From the NCBI RefSeq assembly GCF_910596095.1, contig NC_056546.1, forward strand, positions 17,260,425 to 17,324,424: 64,000 nucleotides of DNA, given 5' to 3'. This DNA comes from Thunnus maccoyii (lineage: Eukaryota; Chordata; Actinopteri; Scombriformes; Scombridae). The position numbers were made by a program, and so were the translations under genes. Under the pieces are notes generated by a model. The model was not told where the DNA came from. It worked only from the letters and a program-made list of their open reading frames with translations, and ran no database searches. Positions 36,888-48,800 of the stretch are shown one piece after another (the first letter of the stretch is position 1; the number at the start of each line of letters is the position of its first letter).

Positions 36888-39800
36888 CTACTGGGATGAC
36901 TGGGAGTTGTCATTCTTGCTCTCCTGACTGGAGGGAGCCTTGTTGTTCCAGGGCGAGTGTGCCCCCAGTGCAGGCGAGCTGTTGAAACTGTCCTCATCTT
37001 CCAGGCCATTCGCCCCATCGAACTGCGTGTTCTCCAGCCGCGTGATCAGACGCTCGTCCTCGTCACCAAACTCCCCTCCCATCAGAGTGGGCTCTCCCAC
37101 CATCATCACGTCCTAAAGGGGACAGTAAGGGCCGGTACATATTATCCCCATAATACAGGGGGGTGCGCGGAATGACTGGCTGCACGGACGAGTTGTAACT
37201 ATTGCTTTTGGCCTGTTGTCTAGGTTAGATCTAACTGGGATGAAATCCAGATTTACAAATGAAACCTCAGACTCTAATAAACTTTTCACAGAATTCAAAA
37301 TCAAATGCATTAGGACTGATACTTCAAGCAAAATTTTCAGGGACCGAGGGACCCCAGGTATGACATGTTGAGGTACTGGCGCCCTCTCTTTCTGAACCCA
37401 ATCACAACACGACAATCTGTCGTTCCTCTAGAACCAAACAGGGTAACCCTGAAAGTTCAGTAATCCATGTGGCCCTGACTCCCTACCCCTGTTCCAAGAA
37501 CAGGGGTTGAGGGGCCTCCCCTACTGGCCAGCAGTGGGCATCCCTGATCCTTGAGTGCTGCATCACGGGAGGGGGGGGGGGGGTTTCATTCCACCTCGGG
37601 TCTCGTTCGCTCAAGCAACCAAGTAAGCAAAGACAGCAGTGCTGTTGTGAATCATGTGCTCTGATAGGCTTAGTGGTAACTCTGAACATGGTAAATCAGG
37701 TTGATTTAGAGAGAAAACCTAACTGTCCCACTGGAAATCAGAGCAAGGTAACCCTACCCCATGGCCCCAAAATATGTTAAGCATTACTTAGAGATGGAGG
37801 TCACGTGTACCTCGTTCTATATAAACCCATAAACCTGTGGCCCCAGAGGACCAGGGACTGCCCATCACTGGTTCACATCAGGGGGTCTACTAACTAAATC
37901 TACTCATCCCATCTTAATAAAATTGCAGAAATCAACCCCTAACCCCCCCCCACCACACCTCAATATAAACCCCACCTCCAGAAGCCTCCCTAAGATATCT
38001 CTATCTTTACCTGTTTCTAAAGCTAGTCTTCAACACACTAAATACCCCAGCTACCACCTCCTATACCCACAAACTACTTTCTTACTTCTTCGCCTCTCAT
38101 TCCAGCCCCTCCACCCCCCTCTGTCCTCTTCTCCCATGCCTTGCTCAGCTGAACTTGGAGGTGCAGATAGAGGTCAAGTAGATGTAATGCTTACAGGTAC
38201 CTGGCTGGAGAGAGAAAAGCTGTTGGCTGGACTCTTCTTTTTGCTGTTGCTGTTGTTATTGCTGCCTCCACCAGAGCTCACGGTGCTTCCACCGGACACC
38301 TTCCTTTTCCGCCGCTTGTTTGGTGCTTGTCTGGCTGGCTCAGCTACAAGTACATAAAAGGAAGACGGTGAGATGTCATTATCAATAATTTAAACCTCTA
38401 TAAATTAGTTGTTTCTGGGCCTGTAGGGGGGGAAGTAAACTGTCATAAAATCCACCTCAGTTTCAAAAACAGGTGTCTGTGTTACCTGGAGGTGCTACCA
38501 TTCTTTGCCACTTTTGAAAGAGGCAAGTCTTCAGGCAGTCTCTTGGGCTCAAACTGTAGGTCTTATGCCTGGACATCAGCTCTTGCATGGGCTCCAATAT
38601 CACACATAGCTTATGGAGGAAAAAAAGAGGAAACATTAGGAAGAGTTTCCAGGTTGTCGGATGCGTAGTTGAGGTGAGTCCAATTACTAAGCAGGAAAAA
38701 GATAACCATAATTATAAAGGAGACTTGCTTACACGGAGGTAGTTGAGCGTGGAGTTGGACAGCCCACATCTGGTGATATTTTTAGCCAGTTGATCCAGCA
38801 TCTGGGGATCCTGCATAACAGAGTTAAAACGGGTAAGAGATGAATGGATGAAGGTACAATATGTGTGTTTTAGAGTATGTATTTCTTTAAGTCTGGGACT
38901 TACATGCATAGCCAAAATGCTCCTGGGTAGGACCTCTCTGTGTTGTCTGATGCTGAAGTGCCACGTCTTGATCCTCATCATGTCATCAAACATGAACTCT
39001 AGGTACAGACGGCCCTCCACACAAACCTTATCCAGTAAAAAGAAGTAAATAAAAGGTTAGAAGTCACAGTAGAGGGAAGGCTGTACATTTTTCATACAGA
39101 GTGACATTAATTGTACCTGTGTGAACATAGGTTTGCCGTTCTGGGTAACCATGGTGCACTGGTCACAGTCGAGAGATACAAAGTTACTGTGGAAGGACTC
39201 CTTTGGATGCTTCAAGACATAGAACAGCTCAGTGGCGCCCCCCTCAAAGATACTCCGAAAGTATCGTGGAATCAACGTCCTGCCAATGGCTGCAGACAAA
39301 AAATGATCCACTGTTAACGGTATAAAAACAGCTTCTTTGTCTTAAAAATCAACCTAACATCAGCATTTTCTTTGGTTTTTAATCTGTAATTATTCTTACT
39401 GTATCGTTTGGGTCCATCTTCTAGACAGAAAGTGATGGTGAGCATGGCATCATCCTCAAAGAACTCTGTGGTGAAGGCATCCCACCAGAGATTATCACAA
39501 TCCTGAGAGCAGAGGAACAAAAAAAAAATCATGACATATAACTTCATTATAATAAAATGTATTTGTTCATATCTTCACAATAAAATAAAACCGCACTGAG
39601 GAATATATGCTATTGTGTTCTCCGTTTTAATGTCAAACAATGCTGGTTCAGTGTACTTTTAACAAAACAATTTAAGTAGGTCATATATCAAAAGACATAA
39701 ACAAAGCTTCACAGTCAACCCTGACGCAAGTAAGAATGTAGTTAGGTTACTGTTTTAGATAACAGCCAATTATTTAAAACAATAGGTGTTTTGTTTGCTA

Positions 39801-42800
39801 GAGAAAGGTGAGGAAGTTACATAATATAATATTAATAAAAAAACACTATCACTGTACTAAAACTACTCAAAAAGAAGAAGCAGAAATTCTTGTTCCCTTA
39901 ACTTAACCACTTCTATAACTCTTACTTGTCCACTGTGTGATCTGGTTAACAGAATACTTGTTAGTGTAAACCACTAGAAGTTTTCACATTGCATGAGAAC
40001 AGATTTGCCAGCAGCTCTAAACATTTCCTAAAGGATGATTGGTCGTAAATGTCATGGAGGTACAAACAAAACTGAAGTTGCGAGGATAAACTTTCTAAAT
40101 AAGGAAAGAAAGCAGAGAGCAGGTGTTTTGCTGAACTCAACTGCAGTGAAAATCTGTCCAATATACAGAGCTTATCGTACATGTATCTGTCGTAGTGTAC
40201 ACAATGACGGTCACAGAAAAAAACACAGATTGCAACAGCTACTCACTTGCGCACTCAGCCATATAAACAGTTGGCACTCCAATTACATTTTAGTCAGGTT
40301 GATCAGATAATCCTATTAGAGCCTGAATGTAAATTAAGTCAGTGAGTTCTCAGGCTTAATTTCCCACAAAATCCCTAGCATGGTTAGCTAGACACAAACA
40401 GCAGCTGGGAGGAAAAAAAATCTGAAAACATGGCAACAGTAAGTAGTTTAAAGGAGTCGCAGAATGTAGCGCTGCAGACTGTTACCACAACCGGCTTGAA
40501 AACTAAAGAGTGATTATGTGTTTTTTTAGACATGAACACAGTTTGGTGTTTGTATGACTCTGTGAATTATGAAGCTTCTCCCACCTCTGTCCAATTCTGT
40601 AGCCTTTTGTTCAGCTCATATATCCGGTAGTCTGTCTGGTTCCCGTACGGTGTGGGTCTCCTGGAACAGAAAACAGGATTCAATACTGCAGTTGGAGCTG
40701 CTTCTGTGGCTTTTCCACACCCGCAGTGCAAACAAAAGCTATAAGCCAAGAGTGGCCTCAAACTCAGGTTAATTACAGGAAAGTTTAATTTCTACATTTT
40801 TGAGCAGGAATCCAGAGCACCTATGAATGAACAGTTAATCATGTACTTTTTTTTTTTTACTTTCTGAAAACCAACAACTGTACAAGTGTCAGTAAACTCA
40901 CCCCATTCCTGGCTCCATGTATGACGGGGGGTACATGGGTGTAGGCCTGAAAGGAAAAAAAAAAAAAAAAAAATCAGCAAACATTTTCTCAGAAATGTAA
41001 GAAACATTACGCAAGTGTGTTTTATGTACTATACAGCTAATGTATCATAAGTTATTATCTCTAAATCTTGATCTCAAAATTGCAGAAATATATTCTCTCA
41101 AGCCGATCACTGACTTCAACATCCTGTTTTTGTGAGCAGCAATATTTCAGATAAAAATCCATAATACAGTGAAACAGACAGACATAGATAAAAAAGTAGA
41201 TAAAAATATTCAGTTGCACTTGGGGAAAAAAGTATACATTTAGTTAGTACTATAAAAAGTAACAAGAGCAACACTGCATATTAGTGTGACATCTGCCACT
41301 GTCTGCTACTTTTAATTAAACTGAATGTTGCTTCATCTCTATTTTTACCCTTTTAAGACGCATTTAAATCAGGTTCTGTCTAATCAACTCTTATTTGATT
41401 TTATTCCAATATTAATATCAAAGACGCACCATCTTTTTGCAATGATCAAACAGTACAGTTTAAAGAATGCGCCTCACAGGAGCCGCAAAACATCAAAATG
41501 TACAATTATTCATAAAATCAATCAACATCCAAAAATAGACAAGCTGAAAACGTATCTAGGTCAAACTATAATAAAAAGTTACAGCATGAAAAAAAAAAAA
41601 AAGATAATCTACATGATTAAATGACTGAGAATGCAGTTTCACTAGTATTTGACATATTTTCCTTTAGACAGAACATCTCGTGTCCTGACAGAAAACAGAT
41701 ACCTACCCCACATCTCTGTCCAGCATAGCGCCTGGGTGGAAGGGGGGAAAGCTGCCGCCGTTGGGGGGCTCCTTAGGAGAGTACAGCTTGAATGACTTTG
41801 ACGAACAGCCTGCACACAAGTACGGAGCAGAGGAGGGAGGGGAAGGGGGGAAAAAAAAGAAAAAAAAGAGCAGAGATTTAGAGGAGATTTAGATGACTTA
41901 GATTTAGCTCATTCAAATCACAGCATCATCTAAGTAATCTAATGTTGGATGATTTTGTTGAGATTTACTCATAAAAAAAATAAATAAATAAAAAAAAAGC
42001 ACACTATCAAAACAATTTCCCTGCTGCTTTCATTATCTAATGCATCTTCAATCTGGTAAATGGACAAGAAAACAAATCATCATAAGGGAGGGAAAAGCAG
42101 CAATATTTATTAGACTGCAGAAATCCGAGAAAACAATCAGTGAAATAGGGGGACGCAAACAGAAGAGGTGGTCTAACATGTTTTTGTAACATCCGCACCA
42201 TTATAGGGAACCCTCTTCTCTGCATACAGCCCAGCCCCATGTGATCCTCACCATGTTCCTCTGCACTGTGTGTATGTGTATGTGCGTGTGTGTGTGTGCG
42301 CGCATCTCCCCCTCTAGTTGCCTCTTTTACCCATCCCCCCGCTGCCTGCCCTCACTGTTGTTAACCCTTGTCTGCCCAGATAAGGCATTCATGCTCAAAC
42401 AATTCCAGGCTCTGGGAAAACATCTATTCTGTATCTCTACTAAAAAAAAAAGAGACCTCACACAGGCAGAGGCTGCATAAAATTAGGTCTGACTAAAGAT
42501 ATTTTAAACACTAGCAGACAGCGGCGGACTGGGAGAGTTGGGGAAAAAACAGATCTTTGAAATGTAACCCAGAGAGCCTCATCACAACCAACACAGATAC
42601 TCTTCTCTTTGCAGATATTGTTTGTTTCTCAAAGCATTTAAGTGTGTAGTAAACTGAAGAGATTTCAAATATGCTGCGCTGACACATGCATAATAGGGTA
42701 CATAGATCTTGGCAACTTCGGGTTCATAGAAAATCCTGACTGTTTCAGTATTTGCCCCACTTGTTAATGTTGTTTATGCGTGCCCCGCTTATAAATCTGG

Positions 42801-45800
42801 CATCCGCAACAGGCACCACCTGAAGGTAGCATGATGTTAATTTGTTACTTTGACTCTGGCACAATTTATGCACAACACAGTCTGTCACTGTCAGCTTGGC
42901 ATATAAAAAAAAGAGGATTGTACCAAATTAAAACCAGCAGGGGGAGAAACATGGACTCCAGCGCAGGCCACTCTACCGCAGGATCGAACCTAACTGGGAT
43001 GAGGTTTTTTTTTTAATCTTTTCACATCACTGTTGGTGGGTGGGTGTCCCAAAGGCAGGTCACTCCACAACTTATGGTGGTGGCCTGGTAGATTTGCTTC
43101 ACTCACCAGAAAAATAAAAAACAATGATAATCTATTGAGTGACTGATAAAATTTGAACATCCACTAGTCATTTGGCCAGTGGACAAAAAAGTTAATTTAG
43201 CACTCTGACACAAACAGATGGAGAAAGGCTTGAGTTAGGATTAAGTATGCCCATGTGAACTCTGATCTGTCTGTCCTCATTCACAACCGAGTCTCTGCTC
43301 CTTGAACAACTACAACTCCTCCTTCATTTACTTTCACCCTTTTCTTCCTTGCTTCAGTATACCCGAGAGAGTCATAACAGGTCATCTTCTCCTCCCCATT
43401 ACTATGGGGGTGAACCTGCTCAGGAGCACCCAACAATGGCTCTCTATGCATTACCTCTGACCTACAGACCCCCCCCAACCCCCCCTCCCCAACACCACCA
43501 GTCATTAGCCCCAGACAGCATTCACCCACATATGATCAGTCTTTGTTCAATCTGATGCACAAACTCTACTGCGACACATAAATCTGTTCATAATCACAAT
43601 GTTTGCAGTCAAACATGAAGAGGTACCTTTTTTCCCCCTTATATATAATGCCAACATATTTTGACACATAATTTCTGCATAAAAGCAGAAGAGCAAATCA
43701 TTTTCACCTCTGTTGAACACCAACTCACACCCTTACAGAAGTCCAGTCGCCAGCTTTAAACCCATCTAAACAATATTGAAAGATTATAGGAGTTAGTCCA
43801 ACTGAGGCATGGATATAATGTCTATTTTACTGGTCAAACGTGATGTCTATATAAAAGACAGAGTCAGGGAAGCATCCTGAACACATGACAAAGAGACATG
43901 AATGACTACAGCATTAAAGCATCCTTTAGTAGGAGAATCTGCTTGAGATCGGATGAGCACTCATGAGGCGTCACAACTTTTAATTGTGAGTTTGGTGCAG
44001 GTTAGTCCGTCTGAACTGGTCATTGCAAACAATAGATCCGCATCCAGACAGAGGCTGGAAGTGGCTCCAAGCCAATAAAAACGTCCGAAGCAATGTGCAA
44101 AGACTTCAACATACCTGCACTGACTATCGGTGTTAAGATATTTCTCTTACTGTAAACATACACCGCCGGTAATTAACGAGAAGAAGCCAGTATTCACTTT
44201 AACACACAGGGCCAGGCGTAAACTGAACCGCAGGGCCGCGTTCATTAACCGCTTGCAGAGGACGGATGCCATTGCTAAGCTATTAACCTTGTTGCTAAAC
44301 TACCGTCATCACCGCGTTTTAATTTTTAATGCTTGTTTATAAACTGTTTTTAGCGGCTCATTGTGAACTAGTGGTGTTGCTTCACTACTGCGGCTGTAAG
44401 CTTGAAGTTACCTGCAGAGAAAGGTCCACCGAAACGCGGTGTTGCTCAACACCTCCGCTCGGTGTTTTCTAGCCAGCTAGCCTCGCTGCTAGCCGGGGCG
44501 GCTGGATGGTGAAAGCTCCAGCTCCGTCGGTTGATAACGCAGTCCTGTGGTCCCAAACAAGACAGCAAGCGAAGGAAACTAAAACACTCCCGCTAGTTCC
44601 TGTAAATGTGCAATTCCCTAATATATCTTTTAGGCGACATTTGTATGGAGGGACCTTTAGGGTGATACCTATCTACTACTACTACCGGACCCTTTGTTCC
44701 TGCCAGCCGAGACTCGAACAAACAAAGACCCCGCCTCCTCCGGGCTCCTCCGCCCATCCCGGCACACAAGCATCCTCGGCTGCAGACCTGCACAACAACA
44801 GGCCTGGCTCCCCTGACAGCCTGGGCCCCCAATTTGTCATGTCCGGGACCTGAGCGTGCATCAGGTACAAGGTGGGTGCCCATTGAGAGGAACAGTTAAC
44901 AACCCATTAAGGGTAGCTCACTTTGTTTTCTCATTTCTATTTGATATTAACAGTTACATAATAGGCCCTGAGATACAAACAGTCATTCTGCTCTCAGATG
45001 GATTACTTGTGGTACATGCAGTGCAGTTTTAAAAATGCAGTTGAGATGAATGTCAGCCCTTTCCTTATGCTACAAAGGAACAAGACTGCCTTAAGTGCAT
45101 ACATAAGAGCCCTTTCAAGGCTTACCAGATGATTGCATTACATATCTACTTAAAGTCACCCCTCCACTTAAAAAAATATGTTTTTCTTCTTGTTCCTTCT
45201 GGTGGATGTTTGAGTTTCAGTGTGCAGAATGATGTATGTTCAGAGTTTGTCACTAGATGGCTTTTTTTTTCCACATTCATCTGCCGAAAGTGGAAAGTTT
45301 CTCTGTGCTCATTGAAAATCCTATGTTAGCATGATTTGTGATATCACAAATAGTTTGGAACCAGTCCTGGTCAAATATTTAACTTCCATAAGTGTGATGT
45401 GGAAACTTGAAGCCCTCAGTGCACAAACACTGAGAATGGACTTTACAGTGAAGTAGGAGAAATCTTGTGTCCAGCAGGAAAACTAATAAAATTAAATATA
45501 ATTGCATATTTAATTTTTTGTGGAAAAAACACATCAGACAAAGTAAGTTTTATAAACATCTTAAAACATGTCTGGAGGCGATCTTTAACAGAAACTCTGA
45601 TGACTACAACACTCATTACCAGGACCAGTTTGTCCTCTAAGTTACATCACTGGGCTCAGGGGTTTTTTTTAGATATGGGGCAATCTTTAGCCTCATCCAG
45701 ACAGAAATTAGTTGTGAGTTTGGGGCAGTTTAAATCAGTCATTTTAACGTTATTTTAAATTTAGTGAACATGCTTCACTCAGTATAATGTAATGTCTTGT

Positions 45801-48800
45801 CCTTTGTTTGCATGTGTTTGTTGCAGCTCTTTTCTTTTTGCTTACTTTGGTCATGGTTGAAACATTTGTAATAACTAAAATAGTATTAATGTTAAATATG
45901 TTATCTCTCTTTAAATGTCACATGCAACAAAAAATCTTAAAGTCTAATGTGCAGTGAGTTTTGAAACTTCTACATTAAACCACAGACCATGAATTGACAG
46001 AATTTTGTCTCTGCAGTATCTTAGAATATTTTTCTTATCTGGTGCATTCATAAAAACCTTTGTATGATAGGTGCCTAATGCATAATCATCAGTCATAATA
46101 GGCAGTCATGAAGAATAAAATGATAATAATTTGGTAGGGCTGCTGGAACTATATGAACTAGCATTGAGTATTCAGTACAGTCTGTCCTGACCTTAACAAT
46201 TCTAAAATGACAAAATTTGCCTTGATTAACATACTTTTTTTTCATTAAATTCAGTATGGGCTATGACTCAGAAATTCTCTTTGCACTGTTCAGAAAATCT
46301 GAAACGCTGACTTGGAGCCTAAACTTGCTGGTTAACTTTAACTTTGTAAAGGCTTATGAAAAATGATTGACTTTGATGACTCAAATCCTTTAGACCACAG
46401 TCCTGAGCCTTTCATGTCTCAGATTATGTAATGGGTATAATCTGCAGCCTCACTTTTAATCAATAACCACTCAAATGTTTACAAGCAATATATTTGAAGG
46501 GCAGAAACCCTTTTGTGGTCTCAAAGTGCATTTAAAGCTCAATTTGTTGAGGCTTTCACTTGAGCTGCCAGTCAGTTTGTATAATTATGTAAGCCAGAAG
46601 TGCAGATGAGAGAAGTCAAGCAATGCATTTCATTGAAAGGGCTGAGAGTAAACACATCTGACCCACACCATTCACTGTTACTGAATAAACCCTGAGCAGA
46701 GATTTAGAGTATCCGCTGCAGCTTGTGGTCATGTGTTCAAATCACAGGAGGGAATATCATGTGTGTGAATTGTTGAATACATCATATAAGCTCGGAGCTG
46801 GAGTTTCATACCATAATCACACAGCTGGAGTATATTTCTTTGAATGTTTAATTTGATCAGATTCCTCTCTCCTTCCCAGAGCATCTGATCATTTTTTTGG
46901 TACTCCAAATGCGTTCCTGATGATATCTAATATGAATATCTTGCAACACCAGGTTCATTCCAGATGTTATACATGACATCGAAAACTCTTTCTAGGTAAA
47001 GTAATCTAATCTAAAGAGTTGCCTTTGTATTCATGACAGGACATATATTATTACTCAAATACAGGGGGGATTACAGACAGACTAAAGCCTTCTCTGAAAA
47101 CAATGATTCCCAGTCTGTTGTCTGTCCTGTCTGTCTATGTTGATGGACTGAAACAAGAAGACATGTGATAGAGCAGCATCTCCCTCTGCTGGCAAACACT
47201 GCAAACATCTTCTTCATTCCTTAGAACAGAATAACATGAACTATAGCCAGGAGTTTATAGTGCTCACTATTCACAACAAAAATCTTTACTATTAAAAAAA
47301 AAAAAAAACTAGAAATCTATCATTTGTATCATTCAGTCAGATCTTTAATTTTATTTACTAATCCCATGATTATAACAATCAATAGGTTTTAAATGCATAA
47401 TACTGCTTATAATTTAACACTACGACATGTAAAGAAAGTCTACATTATCTACATTATTACTGCATTAAAATAATAAAGATGACCCAAATGGAAGTGCTGA
47501 TTATATGATTCAAAATATGGGATATTGCATGTAATCTCCGCAGTATGTGCTGTGGAAATGAATCAGAATTGAATCCTATTTCATGTATTCAGTAAGAATC
47601 AGATTTAGTACACGCATACACACAGAGTACTTGGCAAGAAGGGTCTGGCAGGCAGTGATAACATTGAAGGTGGAGTCAGAATATGGCATTCATATATACT
47701 AGAATGGAGTTCTATGTCAGGAAGCAGCTCGGGGAAGACATGTACTTATGTATGTGGATTGCAAAGCATTCACCCTGAGAAATGCATGCAACAGGGAAAG
47801 CAACACTATGACTTCATTTCTACTCTAACAGAGTAAAACATAACATAAATCGATTTTTGAATTACTGATATGATACCTGACCTTGATAGAGACTGAGGTT
47901 TAGCTAAAAAAACAGCCTTCAAAACATTTAGCAAAACCTTCAGATGCATTCTGTCTGTGAGCAAACTTGTCACAAGGAGCGTGAAGCAGCACTGAGAATA
48001 TCTGAAGAGAGCGCTGGTGAACATCATGTTCAGATTCCTGTTGCTGCTTTAGATGCCACAGTGGAAACACAAACCTAGTGATAACACAAACCTAGTGATA
48101 ACAACACAGCAGCAGACAGAACTAAACACAGACAGCACCCAGAGGATGCTACTGTGGCTTGACAGGAGACGGTTAAGCAGCGTGTGTTAACAATAAATTA
48201 AAGGATAACAAAAGAAAGCGAGTATCTGAACGTCTGTGTGGAGGACACTTACTGTAGACGTGAAAAGTCATTAATCTGAAACCACAACACTAAGAGTTAC
48301 TCAATGCCTAAACTATGCCGTAGAGGATTGTTGTTGTCAGACAGGACCTGGTGCAGAGCCACTTAATAAACTTTTTAAAGGGTAGGTTGAGGCAGTGAGC
48401 CCCATTAATATAACAGTCATTTTTACAGCCTTCTTGTTGTGCTCACATCCAGAGAATTAAACAAGCTGTCCTCCTCGCACCTTTCGTTTTCAGCACAGCT
48501 CTGTTTCAGAGCCCTGTTGCCGTCTCCTTCTGTGTCAGTCTCGTGTATTAAAGACTGCGCAGCTTGCACATCCCTCACAAATAAAGGTGTGCTTTGATAC
48601 AAAATCGTTTCTTTCCTTCCCACGCATTTAGTTTCCTCCCCATCCTCCCCCTTCTGTTGGCTGTGTGGCACATGCCAGCTTTCCTCTGCCATCCTGTCGG
48701 CCCGCAGCAGATGTGACATCACTACAGCTCGTCTCCACTCTGCACACCCCCCTCCACCCTCCCCCCCCCATCTCTCTGACTCCCCAGCATCTCTGTCTCC

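Noticed and set aside
42037-42240. MGLGC frame as a possible ldb1 first exon
   Set aside because: No GT donor follows in the required phase, and the true conserved N-terminus was found at 51364-51391.
44506-44853. 115-codon plus-strand frame in the CpG-rich patch
   Set aside because: No recognisable similarity; GC-rich promoter DNA often lacks stops, and splice signals point to an ldb1 leader on the other strand.
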